Source: Pseudomonas sp. M47T1
GTDB lineage: Bacteria > Pseudomonadota > Gammaproteobacteria > Pseudomonadales > Pseudomonadaceae
Length of the DNA stretch: 64,000 nucleotides
Reading direction: 5' to 3'
Assembly: GCF_000263855.1 (NCBI RefSeq)
Contig: NZ_AJWX01000009.1
Coordinates: forward strand, 118,864 to 182,863
In this document: positions 52,237-61,274 of the stretch, in pieces
Numbering within the stretch: position 1 is the first letter of the stretch
Layout of the letters: every line of letters begins with the position of its first letter
Notes under the pieces: generated by a model
Seen by the model: only the letters and a program-made list of their open reading frames with translations
What the model was told of the DNA's origin: nothing
Database searches by the model: none
Position numbers and translations under genes: made by a program

Positions 52237-53766
52237 GTGGAGCGTTTATCCATGCGTAAAATCCGAGAGGTACTACGCCTAAAGTTCGACGCCGGCCTGT
52301 CCGTGCGCAAGATCGCCGCCAGCTTATCCATCGGCCATTCCAGTGCAGGGGATTACCTTTGCCGGTTTGCCGCCAGTGGGCTTCCGTGGCCCCTCGATAT
52401 TTCTGACGCGGAGTTGAATCGACGGCTGTTTCCACCGGCAGCGCCCGTGCCGAGCGATCAGCGCCCGATGCCTGACTGGTCATGGGTACACACCGAGTTG
52501 CGCCGCCCCGGCGTCACTCTGGCGCTGCTCTGGCAGGAATATCGACTCGCTCACCCGCAAGGCTTTCAATACAGCTAGTTCTGCGAGCACTACCGCCTCT
52601 GGGCCGCCAAGGTCGATGTGGTCATGCGCCAGGAACACCGTGCCGGCGAAAGGCTCTTCGTCGATTACGCCGGCCAGACCGCCCCAATCATCGACAGGAG
52701 CACTGGCGAGATCCGTCAGGCGCAGATCTTTGTCGCCGTCCTCGGTGCCTCCAGCTACACCTTTGCCGAGGCCACTTGGTCGCAAAAGCTGCCAGACTGG
52801 CTGGGCTCCCACGTGCGCTGCTTCGCTTTTCTTGGCGGCACATCGCAGATCCTGGTACCTGACAATTTGCGCAGCGGCGTAAGCAAAGCCCATCGCTACG
52901 AACCCGATATCAACCCCAGCTACCGCGACCTGGCCGAGCATTACGGCGTGGCCGTGCTGCCTGCTCGCTCGCGCAAACCCAAAGACAAAGCCAAGGTCGA
53001 AGTCGGCGTCCAAGTCGTCGAGCGCTGGATCCTGGCGGTGCTGCGCAACCGCCAGTTCTTCTCGCTTGGCGAACTCAATAACGCCATCGCACTGCTGCTC
53101 GATCGCCTCAACCACAAGCCCTTCAAAAAGCTGCCCGGCTCACGCCGGTCAGCCTTCGAGGCCCTCGACCAACCAGCACTGCAAGGGCTGCCGGAACACC
53201 CCTACGTCTACGCCGAATGGAAAAAGGTACGCGTCCATATCGACTACCACGTCGAGGTCGATGGCCACTTCTACTCGGTGCCCTACCCGTTGGTGAGGCA
53301 CCAACTCGAAGTGCGGCTCACGGCCCAGACCGTCGAGTGCTTCCACGCCAACCAGCGTGTGGCCAGCCACCTGCGCTCGCTGCACAAAGGCCGCCACACC
53401 ACCCAAACCGAGCACATGCCCAAGAGCCACCGCGAACATGCTGAGTGGACGCCGCAACGGCTGATCCGCTGGGCAGAGCAAACCGGGCCTAACACCGCTG
53501 GCGTCATCGCCTACATCCTCGAGCGCCGAATCCATCCGCAGCACGGCTTCCGCGCCTGCCTGGGCATCCTGCGCCTGAGCAAACAGCACAGCGAAGCGCG
53601 GCTGGAAGCCGCGTGCCAGCGTGCGCTGGCACTGGGCGCATGCAGCTACAAAAGCCTCGAATCGATACTGCGCCAAGGGCTGGAGCGCTTGCCGCTGGCC
53701 CAGCAAAACCTGCCACTGTTGCCCGACGAGCACATCAATCTGCGCGGCCCCGGCTACTACCACTGA
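52237..53766 (+). pseudogene. istA: IS21 transposase IstA with in-frame amber stop
   Basis: The frame from GTG 52237 encodes 510 codons of an IstA-type transposase interrupted by TAG at 52576-52578. Reading resumes in the same frame without any indel (…[23 protein letters not shown]…), so a single CAG-to-TAG change is the simplest cause. The N-terminal HTH (MRKIREVLRLKFDAGLSVRK) and DDE core ([29 protein letters not shown]) are intact. Transposition would need suppression or a helper copy. Confidence 0.9.
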
Positions 53767-53786
53767 CCAGAAAAAGGAGCTTCAAA

Positions 53787-54542
53787 ATGCTACCGAACCC
53801 GACCCTGGACAAGCTACAAACCCTGCGCCTGCACGGCATGATCAAGTCGCTGGGCGAGCAACACGCAACGCCCGATATCAATAATCTGAGCTTCGACGAA
53901 CGCTTCGGTCTGATGGTCGACCGCGAACTGACCGAGCGCGAAGACGCCCGCCTGACCACTCGCCTCAAAGCGGCACGGCTGCGCCACAACGCCTGCCTGG
54001 AAGACATCGACTATCGCAGCCCGCGCGGCCTGGACAAGGCCTTGATCCTGCAACTGGGCAGCGGCCAGTGGCTGCGTGATGGCCTGAACCTGATCATCGG
54101 CGGGCCAACTGGCGTAGGCAAAACCTGGCTCGCCTGCGCGCTGGCCCACAAGGCCTGCCGCGACGGCTACAGCGTGCGCTACCTGCGTCTGCCACGCTTG
54201 ATGGAGGAGTTGGGCCTGGCTCATGGCGACGGCCGCTTCGCCAAACTGATGGCCGGCTACGCCAAGACCGACCTGCTGATCCTGGACGACTGGGGCCTGG
54301 CGCCGTTTACCGCCGCCCAACGGCGCGACATGCTTGAGCTGCTGGATGACCGCTACGGCAACCGCTCGACGCTGGTCACCAGCCAGATGCCGGTGGACAA
54401 ATGGCATGCGCTGATCGGCGATCCGACCTTGGGCGATGCGATCCTCGACCGGCTGGTGCATAACGCTTATCGGATCGAACTGAAGGGCGAATCGATGCGC
54501 AGACGCGCAACGAAATTGACGGTGGCAGTGGCTTCAGACTAA
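53787..54542 (+). CDS. istB: IS21 helper ATPase IstB
   Basis: A 251-aa AAA+ ATPase that regulates target choice by IstA. Walker [13 protein letters not shown] and Walker B DLLILDDWG are intact, as is the C-terminal TLGDAILDRLVHNAYRIELKGES motif. AAGGAG precedes the ATG by 7 nt; it lies 20 nt after istA. Confidence 0.94.
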   Translation: MLPNPTLDKLQTLRLHGMIKSLGEQHATPDINNLSFDERFGLMVDRELTEREDARLTTRLKAARLRHNACLEDIDYRSPRGLDKALILQLGSGQWLRDGLNLIIGGPTGVGKTWLACALAHKACRDGYSVRYLRLPRLMEELGLAHGDGRFAKLMAGYAKTDLLILDDWGLAPFTAAQRRDMLELLDDRYGNRSTLVTSQMPVDKWHALIGDPTLGDAILDRLVHNAYRIELKGESMRRRATKLTVAVASD

Positions 54543-54669
54543 CAATGCAAACCTGCGTCGCTGCGCTCCGACTGCCTGTCCAAGTGGGCGTGAGTCAGGT
54601 GTCCAAGTGAGCTTGGAATGAGTGTCCAAATGATCGTGGGCTGGGTGTCCAAGTGTCGTGGAATCCGCA

Positions 54670-54735
54670 AGCAATCCGCCCTGGGTCAATTTTCAATCGG
54701 CAGGGTGGGTCAGTTTTCAATCAGCGCCAACAGCC
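54670..54735. mobile_element. Remnant of another IS end
   Basis: Two tandem units, GGGTCAATTTTCAATCGGCA and GGGTCAGTTTTCAATCAGCG, lie directly right of the IS21 border. Repeated units of this kind are typical of IS21-group ends, suggesting an older element that was partly replaced. Assignment is tentative. Confidence 0.4.
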
Positions 54736-54853
54736 CGCGATCAAAATCAGGACATTTGCGGCGCCACGAGTAGTCGACACGCCACTTTCTGCAATGTAGC
54801 ACGTGAAAACTCAGCAGTAAGCCATGTACGACTGATATCCAGTCCGGCCAAGG

Positions 54854-55069
54854 TTAGCGCATAACAAAGGCTGGCTCGCAAATGCCAGATGAATTCTGCT
54901 GACCATTCTGGGGGCAGGCTAACCCCCCCGCGTAGAATAACAAATCTGATAACCTACAGGCCAATACATCTGCAATTCGCACCACGTTCAGAAACGTCAC
55001 GTTACGCTCAACGCGCTCAGTCTTACCAATATGATGGCGATCCACCGAGGACAGGCCTGCAAGGGCTTC
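54854..55069 (-). pseudogene. Truncated XRE-family HTH regulator remnant
   Basis: A minus-strand frame after a stop reads EALAGLSSVDRHHIGKTERV then ERNVTFLNVVRIADVLACRL, matching the second half of the XRE helix-turn-helix (the IE-R-G-x-RN-x-x-xxN-xxRIA pattern). The N-terminal helix is missing and the C-terminus is short. Non-functional, former regulator. Confidence 0.5.
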
Positions 55070-55371
55070 CTATGATAAAGCAAGGGCTTTCCGACGTGCA
55101 TGTACTGCCGCTCCAACCTGAGGATGTGCATTGGGTATAGGATTTAGCCGAGATTCTTACCATCGGGAGAATCTCCCCCGCATCATGGCGTTGTGGGAGC
55201 GGGCTTCACGATCCATTTTCGCCTTCAGCTCGTGAAGCGCCTATTGACGAAAAGGGGCACAAACCGTGGCCCGGCTGGAGCAAACAAGGAAGATAGGACG
55301 CGGACAGCGCTGAGAGGGGTTAGAACTGCTAATTGCGCACTGGATCTATAGAAAATATGGAATAATTTTGT

Positions 55372-55413
55372 TGCCTACTAATCGGTAGGCGGAGTCACTA
55401 AATATTCAGTGAC
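55372..55413 (-). terminator. Tandem hairpins after the biosynthetic operon
   Basis: On the minus strand GGAGTCACT/AGTGACTCC (55388-55413) is followed by GCCTAC/GTAGGC (55372-55389), then an A/T-rich stretch. Position just after the last stop suggests transcription termination. Confidence 0.65.
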
Positions 55414-55424
55414 TCCAAGCCGAC

Positions 55425-55946
55425 TTAAGCTAACGCCGCGTCAAGCAGAGTTAGTAGCTGGTTGCTGTTCTTGATAAACTCACCATGGTCAAGATGATAA
55501 ATCTTACTAATCGAATTAAGGCCAAGCACGATGTCACTATACTTCGCGGAGGTATCCCGAATTAAAATACAAGGAATCGCCGATTGTGTTGCCCAGCCGA
55601 TCTCTATACACATTCCGTCTGATCTCATAGGCACACCGTTTACACTTGGCCAGATACCAATGTAACAGCATGCCTCCACAACTCCCTGGTAATCTCGAAC
55701 AGTTTGTTCAAAAGCGCCGCCTGGCTCAAAACTTACGCCATGAGTAAGATAACCTTCAACAAGCGCCGATCGAACCTTTAAACCATGCGACTCGACGGTA
55801 TTGATAGCAAGTTCAACGGACTTCTTTAAGCTTTGGTTATAGCCACCTTCACTTAAAGCATGCATGACCGGCCCTCCAATGAAAACTGCGCGTTTTGTAT
55901 TCGCATTGGAAATGCTTTGAGTGCGCGCCTGGAGAATCTGCATCAT
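55425..55946 (-). CDS. Nucleoside 2-deoxyribosyltransferase/nucleotide N-glycosidase-like protein
   Basis: A 173-aa protein. KRAVFIGGPV near residue 18 and MRSDGMCIEIGWATQSAIPC (107-126) match the NDT/RCL superfamily, whose members cleave or exchange the N-glycosidic bond of nucleosides or nucleoside 5'-monophosphates; Asp110 and Glu115 fall where the family has its substrate Asp and catalytic Glu. Relatives of the BlsM/MilB type release bases from CMP derivatives in antibiotic pathways; that link is inference. Its ATG overlaps the ligase stop by 4 nt. Last gene of the seven-gene operon, followed by hairpins. Codons are visibly more AT-rich than the core genome. Confidence 0.75.
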   Translation of the reverse strand: MMQILQARTQSISNANTKRAVFIGGPVMHALSEGGYNQSLKKSVELAINTVESHGLKVRSALVEGYLTHGVSFEPGGAFEQTVRDYQGVVEACCYIGIWPSVNGVPMRSDGMCIEIGWATQSAIPCILIRDTSAKYSDIVLGLNSISKIYHLDHGEFIKNSNQLLTLLDAALA

Positions 55947-57340
55947 GCGAATGCCCTTATAACCTTCTTTCGCTTATAGCTCGGGGTTTCGCTTAACTTA
56001 GTTCTTTGTATGAATTCAACTTTGATAGTGGGTTCAATATTGATAAGTAATGACTCCACAAGCTGGCTTTTAGAGGAGGCAGCCAGTTCCTCCCCGGAAA
56101 CCACCACAAACTCAAACCTAATTTCTCGGGGTGCTTCTTGGACAAGTCGAAATTCTTTCAGAGTAGACGCGGGCCCAGTAAACAATGTATCTACTATATT
56201 TAGTAGTGTCGCACTTGAAACCTTCGATCCATCTTCTCGAAGAAAATAATCGTCAGCCCGCCCTCTGATCTCGGAAAATCGATTCCCAGCCTTGGTGCAG
56301 GAGCAAACCCCAACGCTCTTATCCCAGCTAGCAAGATCGCCTTGATCATATCTTATTAATGGCATTACCCAGCTTCTAAAATCCGTGGCAACCACTTTGC
56401 CAAATCCTGAATCATCAACATCCAGAAGTTCTATGTGCAAGCCTTCTTCGTTGACATGGTAATGGCCTGCGGAACACTCGTACGCAATCACGCCAAGCTC
56501 TACCGAAGAGTATTCATCTAATACAGGAACACCAAAAATTTCGGACAATTTACTGCGCTCAACTCTTGAACTTTGCTCGCTATTTGTTGAAATGGCGCGA
56601 ATGCCGAACCGACTTAAATCCCCGATGGGTGAAAGCTCCCAAAGATGACTAGGAAGCGCACACAAAAAAACTGGCCGAATCTTTGCGAAGTGTTCAATTA
56701 GCGCATCAAGCGGAGGAACCTCATTCAAAGTAAAAGTACGATAAGCCCCTAAAAGCGAGGATAACCAGCCTCGCGACATGTGAATGTTATATATCCACCG
56801 ATCAGCAGATAACGATTCGTTTATATAGGAAGCATACTGCTTAAATGATTCAAGAGTTTCAACAATAGCTGCGTTCTGGTCGTAAAAAACCTTCAGTGAT
56901 TTCCCTGACGATCCCGATGTGCCAACAAAATAGGTGTCGATCGCTTTTCGGCCGAGCGACAAACGATCATCATCATTCCAGCGGTTTAGAATACTACGAG
57001 TTAACACTGGCAAGCTCTTAAAGTCGGCCTCGGATCTTATTGACCCTAGCTCGTAACCTACGCTTCGATATATCTCAGAGTACATTGGCACGTTCGCAAA
57101 TGCAAAATCAACTAGTTGAGATAGCACTTGAATTTTGGTTTTATGTTCTCCTTGAGGTAGCCAGCCTGTTGGCGATAGGCGATGGCAGGGACTTACTCCC
57201 GTCTTGAAGATATCCAGTGCCAACGCCTGCATTTCGAGAGTTTCTAGCTCGTCCTCTGGCGCTCCTACACGGCTACGTTTATAGATATCCTCGATATTAA
57301 AATGATTATCTTTCGTATTGTAAATCTTTGCGTCATCCAT
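55943..57340 (-). CDS. PaaK/CapK-like adenylate-forming ligase
   Basis: A 465-aa member of the phenylacetate-CoA ligase/coenzyme F390 synthetase branch of the ANL superfamily. The ATP loop is VGTSGSSGKSLK (139-150), the aromatic/Glu adenylate motif is EYSSVELG (276-283), and the hinge region MPLIRYDQGD (326-335) is clear. The C-terminal SYKRKKVIRAF has the basic end typical of the catalytic lysine region. It should activate a carboxylate as an adenylate, for CoA or direct amide formation; no carrier protein is nearby. GGAG stands 7 nt before the ATG. It follows the Rieske gene by 15 nt. Confidence 0.82.
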   Translation of the reverse strand: MDDAKIYNTKDNHFNIEDIYKRSRVGAPEDELETLEMQALALDIFKTGVSPCHRLSPTGWLPQGEHKTKIQVLSQLVDFAFANVPMYSEIYRSVGYELGSIRSEADFKSLPVLTRSILNRWNDDDRLSLGRKAIDTYFVGTSGSSGKSLKVFYDQNAAIVETLESFKQYASYINESLSADRWIYNIHMSRGWLSSLLGAYRTFTLNEVPPLDALIEHFAKIRPVFLCALPSHLWELSPIGDLSRFGIRAISTNSEQSSRVERSKLSEIFGVPVLDEYSSVELGVIAYECSAGHYHVNEEGLHIELLDVDDSGFGKVVATDFRSWVMPLIRYDQGDLASWDKSVGVCSCTKAGNRFSEIRGRADDYFLREDGSKVSSATLLNIVDTLFTGPASTLKEFRLVQEAPREIRFEFVVVSGEELAASSKSQLVESLLINIEPTIKVEFIQRTKLSETPSYKRKKVIRAFA

Positions 57341-57355
57341 GAGCTTTCTCCAAGT

Positions 57356-58579
57356 TTAAATAGGTCGCTGGTAGCCAGGAGCGCGTAAGCCTCCTTTTTC
57401 GTAAATCTCAAAGAAACAGCGATTATAATCCAACACTCCATACTCTGTAGCGGAAACAGGACCTGCGGAAAAATTCCCTTGATCTAGGACAGATTGAAGC
57501 CCTTCAAGCATTGTTTGCTCTTGTCCGAATACTGCTTCATCTAGCCTCCCAGCCAAGTATCGAGAGGCTTCAATTTGCCTACTGGTTACATCTATCTTCA
57601 AGCCAAGACTTCGGATTATGGATGAATTTGGTCCGGCAGGCATAATTTGCATTATATCGACGGCCTCCGGATGAATAAAAAAAGAAAAATTCGGAAACAG
57701 ATTAAAATTCATCCAAACATCACCCAGAACATCGGGAATGCCTTCAAATTTAGGTAGTATTTTGTGATAGTTGCGTGAAGTCCAAAGTTTCGGCGTTCTC
57801 TGCTTCATAGGCAAAGCAGCATGCCACACACCATGTGGATATAAAACCTCGGTAAACCCCCTATAGCCGAATAAGTCATTGTACTCTGGATGGATACATG
57901 GAATATGATCGGCGTTCCTGTCATTTTCCATGATAAGCTTCCAGTTTGCTTGGAATTCTGAAGTTTCTGGAGAATAGCTCATTATCATTTCAGGAATTCG
58001 ATAATAAGAAATGATCTCTCTGAACCCTTCAAGTGTAACCGATGGTGGCGGAGTGTCGCCCCCAAGCTGAACAAAAATCATGCCCTCAAATATATCAACG
58101 GCGTATTCATGTAGCTTGCAGTCGTTTTTTGAAACGTGCGGAAAGTCTTCCTTCCATCTAGGAATGTTGGATAAACTGCCATCTAGCCCGAATGACCATC
58201 CATGAACCGGGCACAACATTGACCGAGTGAGAATGCCACTTTTCTCATTAACTAGTCGAGCCCCACGATGGGGGCAAGTGTTAGCGTAAGCTTTATGCTC
58301 ACCATCTTTTTTTCTCAGTACAATAACTTCCAAGCCTGCCAAGTTCATAGTTACAAAGCTTGAGGCTGTGGGCAACATGCTTACGTGGCAAGCGAACTGC
58401 CAGCTTTTCCGTATTATTTCATTAATATCGAATGCGTATGCTTGCGAGGAAGTAAAGTACCAGCTTTCAAGTGATACATGTCCAAATTTTCGAGCTTCGT
58501 TTTTTAAGCGCTCATGGTTGCCACTAAGAATGTGCTGATACAATTTAGGGCTGATGTATTTGTAGTTTTCTGGATTCAT
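57356..58579 (-). CDS. Rieske non-heme iron oxygenase (alpha-subunit type)
   Basis: A 407-aa oxygenase. The Rieske [2Fe-2S] ligands are CPH (Cys102, His104) and CPVHGW (Cys123, His126). The mononuclear iron site is in the NWKLIMENDRNADHIPCIHP stretch (212-231), with His225 and His230. Such proteins hydroxylate, desaturate or N-oxygenate small substrates and need a reductase, which is not encoded here. Length is typical of single-component-like ring-hydroxylating or choline-monooxygenase-type enzymes. The substrate is unknown. It lies 24 nt after the dehydrogenase gene. Confidence 0.88.
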   Translation of the reverse strand: MNPENYKYISPKLYQHILSGNHERLKNEARKFGHVSLESWYFTSSQAYAFDINEIIRKSWQFACHVSMLPTASSFVTMNLAGLEVIVLRKKDGEHKAYANTCPHRGARLVNEKSGILTRSMLCPVHGWSFGLDGSLSNIPRWKEDFPHVSKNDCKLHEYAVDIFEGMIFVQLGGDTPPPSVTLEGFREIISYYRIPEMIMSYSPETSEFQANWKLIMENDRNADHIPCIHPEYNDLFGYRGFTEVLYPHGVWHAALPMKQRTPKLWTSRNYHKILPKFEGIPDVLGDVWMNFNLFPNFSFFIHPEAVDIMQIMPAGPNSSIIRSLGLKIDVTSRQIEASRYLAGRLDEAVFGQEQTMLEGLQSVLDQGNFSAGPVSATEYGVLDYNRCFFEIYEKGGLRAPGYQRPI

Positions 58580-58603
58580 ATTTGGCCTATGTCTATAAGC
58601 ATA

Positions 58604-59866
58604 TCACGCGACTATTTGCGCAAATTCGGCTTCTACATCGACATTAATAGTTTCGCCATTCGTCGGAAGCGTTGGCAGTACTGACGACCTCCAAGACATC
58701 CCTAAATCACAAATCCGCTTCAGGAAGAGATCCGGCTCTAGATCTTCCGGGTGCACAAGCGTTTTGGTATTCCAATGACCTTCAAGAATCAATTGGGCAG
58801 CCGCAACAGCAGGAACCGCAGTTGTGTATGCAGTAACATGTGCGCCGATATCCTCAATGCATGCTTCGTGGCTGCATACGCTGTAATATATCATCGAGCT
58901 AGTCACATTCTGCTTGCGCCCTTTAATAACTACAGCAACACAAACTTGGCCTTTGTATGTTGTCGCCAAACTGAACGGTTCAGGCATCAATGCAGCAAGC
59001 ACATCTATGGGAGCTACTTGGACATCACGAACCAAAATTTTATCACGAGATACCAATCCAATGCGCTCCAGCGTTTGGAGCGTTTGGCGGAATTGGTCAC
59101 CGATGCGCATCCAGAATTCTATTGCCGCATTTGGGAATTTCTCAGCTAGAGAATGAACCTCTTCGTGCCCCACTGAATACATCAGATGTTCACCGACGCC
59201 CGGCAGACAATATCGTCTGGATCGCGAAAATGCAGGCGAAGTATGCCAATTCCCGCCTTCGCGGTACGACGTCTCTTCACATAGCTCTTTGAGGTTCACT
59301 GATGGATTAAAATTTGTAGCAAAAAAATGGCCGTGCGTTCCATTATTCGCACATAAAAGGTCAATTTCTAATATTTCGTCAAAATCATCTTTTTGCGCTT
59401 TGGCGCAAAAGCAATTGACAATACCTGGATCAAACCCGATTGAAAGTAAGGCAGTCAAACCCGCCTCAGAGAATGCACTCTTAAGCTGCTTTTCAGGTTG
59501 GTACCAAGGAGGCGAAACATTGAAATCCGATTCCGCCTCAAAGAGAGCAGTATCCAAGTAATGACACCCGCTATCCAAGCAGGCCCCCATCACTTGAAGG
59601 TGCGTGTCAGGCGTGGCGAGATTGATTACTAATTCAATTTCTGACCACCGTAAAAGCCTCGCCAGATTTTCTCGATCAAGCGCATCACATTCGTGCCAAT
59701 CCATTAGGAGGCCGTAATCGCGTAGAACATCGCTACAGATCGACTGAGCAGTCATTGAGTTTCGAGCAATGAGATTGCACGCGAAATACGTACCGCATTT
59801 CTTCGCAATTAACCGGGCTGTTGCTGCCGCGATAGTTCCCGAGCCAACGATCGCAATCTTTTTCAT
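58604..59866 (-). CDS. Saccharopine/carboxynorspermidine dehydrogenase-like protein
   Basis: A 420-aa protein with an N-terminal Rossmann fold (VGSGTIAAATARLIAKK, 7-23) and the family block SIGFDPGIVNCFCAKAQKDDFDEI then HFFATNFNPSVN (142-191), as in carboxynorspermidine and lysine-type saccharopine dehydrogenases. These reductively join an amine to an aldehyde or keto acid, or the reverse. Here it could couple an amino acid or polyamine to a pathway aldehyde; inferred. Its ATG overlaps the MATE gene stop by 4 nt. Confidence 0.83.
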   Translation of the reverse strand: MKKIAIVGSGTIAAATARLIAKKCGTYFACNLIARNSMTAQSICSDVLRDYGLLMDWHECDALDRENLARLLRWSEIELVINLATPDTHLQVMGACLDSGCHYLDTALFEAESDFNVSPPWYQPEKQLKSAFSEAGLTALLSIGFDPGIVNCFCAKAQKDDFDEILEIDLLCANNGTHGHFFATNFNPSVNLKELCEETSYREGGNWHTSPAFSRSRRYCLPGVGEHLMYSVGHEEVHSLAEKFPNAAIEFWMRIGDQFRQTLQTLERIGLVSRDKILVRDVQVAPIDVLAALMPEPFSLATTYKGQVCVAVVIKGRKQNVTSSMIYYSVCSHEACIEDIGAHVTAYTTAVPAVAAAQLILEGHWNTKTLVHPEDLEPDLFLKRICDLGMSWRSSVLPTLPTNGETINVDVEAEFAQIVA

Positions 59867-61272
59867 GACAAGTGCTTCGCATTTAGAACTCCGTTTCTAC
59901 TAGATGCCAAAGGCATCTCCATTACCTCAATCATTCGTCTCTTCAATCGCCAAAATAGTCCAACGCAAACGGCTAGCAAACCTATCGTTAGACCGTACCA
60001 AATCCCTTGGGGACCTAAGCCAGCTGGCCCTGAAAGCAACAGTCCACCAGGTACTCCAACGGCCCAATAACCCACTAAGACATACATCATAGGTATAGCC
60101 GTATCCCGCAACCCCCGAAGAATGCCTAGATATACTATCTGTAGTGCATCCAAAATCGTAAAGGTTGCACCAATCAGAATTAGCTGAGTGGCCAGGTTTT
60201 GGGGGCGTTCTAGAGAGCTTGATTCAAAGCCAAAGTACAACTTAGGGATATCTGTTGAAAGCAAAATCATTAATGCGCACAATAGTACGGATACAGATAT
60301 GCAGCCCAATATAAGATTGCGCACCATCTCTTTTAATTCTTGGTTGCGTAACGTGCCGAGCAGCAACCCGATTTTAATAGTTGCCGCCTCGCCAAACCCT
60401 AATACGAAGACGATTGCCAGTTCGGTTACTTGATATGCTATCGCATGCGCGGCCAAAACCTCTGCGCCATATATGCTAATCAGGTAGGTTGAGGAGGCAA
60501 AAAATCCCACCGTGGCAATTTCAATTACGCCGATAGGCGAGCCGAGCTTTAAAACCTGAATCGCAGACTTAAAGCATAACGCCATGCTTATTTTGCAGCT
60601 AAATAAGATCCTTACCTCTTTCCTCAAATAGACAACAATAGTCCCCAGGATGACAAGACTGCTTATAAGCGTGGATAAAGAGGCTCCCGAGACGCCCATA
60701 GCCGTAAAGCCTAAATTTCCGTAGATGAAGACCCAATTAAGTGCCGCATTGGCGAGGAACCCTAGTATTGACGCTACCAAGACACAAGAGGCTTTGTCGT
60801 GAGCACTGGCCAATTCCCACCCAGCGATCGACAGCAACATCGGAAAAACGCTCAGAGCAGCGATTCGGTTGTAGTCGCCAGAAATAGCGGATAGCGCAGT
60901 GTCGATGCCAAACAGGACGAATAAGTGCTCTGCTGCGTACATTACTCCGATGGCCATCAACGAAAGTCCCAGGCACAGCAAGATAGTACCGCGCATTACC
61001 GCTGCCTGCCCAGATTTGTCATCTGAGCCTAGCGACTTGGTATACATTGGTGCAAAGGCCAGCACTACTCCATCACCAAATACTACAAGGAGTAGAAATA
61101 GCTGGATCCCTAAAGTTGCACCAGCTAATGTCTCAGCGTTTACGGCGCCGAGCATGATAGTGTCGACGATAGTATTAGCCAGCATTAATAGATTGGCGAG
61201 TCCCAATGGGATTGCCAGTTTATAAATATCGAGCATCGGCGCAGACCATAATCGCGCTATTTTGCTATCCAT
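59863..61272 (-). CDS. MATE family efflux transporter
   Basis: A 469-aa membrane protein with 12 predicted TM segments, organised as two six-helix halves, of the NorM-like MATE family (AIPLGLANLLMLANTIVDTIM at the start; ALQIVYLGILRGLRDTAIPM in the second half). It probably exports the operon's product or gives self-protection. The ATG at 61272 is preferred because AGAGG lies 11 nt upstream; an ATG at 61281, within the preceding gene, is the alternative. Confidence 0.9.
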   Translation of the reverse strand: MDSKIARLWSAPMLDIYKLAIPLGLANLLMLANTIVDTIMLGAVNAETLAGATLGIQLFLLLVVFGDGVVLAFAPMYTKSLGSDDKSGQAAVMRGTILLCLGLSLMAIGVMYAAEHLFVLFGIDTALSAISGDYNRIAALSVFPMLLSIAGWELASAHDKASCVLVASILGFLANAALNWVFIYGNLGFTAMGVSGASLSTLISSLVILGTIVVYLRKEVRILFSCKISMALCFKSAIQVLKLGSPIGVIEIATVGFFASSTYLISIYGAEVLAAHAIAYQVTELAIVFVLGFGEAATIKIGLLLGTLRNQELKEMVRNLILGCISVSVLLCALMILLSTDIPKLYFGFESSSLERPQNLATQLILIGATFTILDALQIVYLGILRGLRDTAIPMMYVLVGYWAVGVPGGLLLSGPAGLGPQGIWYGLTIGLLAVCVGLFWRLKRRMIEVMEMPLASSRNGVLNAKHLS

Positions 61273-61274
61273 GC

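Larger units (their letters stand above)
52050..54669 (+). mobile_element. IS21-family insertion sequence
   Basis: A complete-looking 2620-bp element bounded by inverted ends TGCGGATTCCA (52050) and TGGAATCCGCA (to 54669). The left end carries five ATCCGGACAC units starting at 52066, 52089, 52112, 52135 and 52158, exactly 23 bp apart; the right end carries four GTCCAA-type units at 54578, 54601, 54624 and 54647, also 23 bp apart. Such terminal repeats are transposase sites in IS21 elements. It encodes istA (broken) and istB. No direct target repeat is apparent at the two borders. Confidence 0.9.
54670..55424. other. Gene-poor remnant region
   Basis: 755 bp without an intact gene: an IS-end remnant, a truncated HTH gene on the minus strand (54854-55069), a lone REP-like half (GTGGGAGCGGGCTTCACGA near 55192) and two hairpins downstream of the biosynthetic operon (55372-55413). 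Confidence 0.6.

Noticed and set aside
55425..55946. Cytokinin-activating LOG phosphoribohydrolase
   Set aside because: The LOG PGGxGTxxE motif is missing; the SDGMCIEIGWA motif fits the NDT/RCL family instead.
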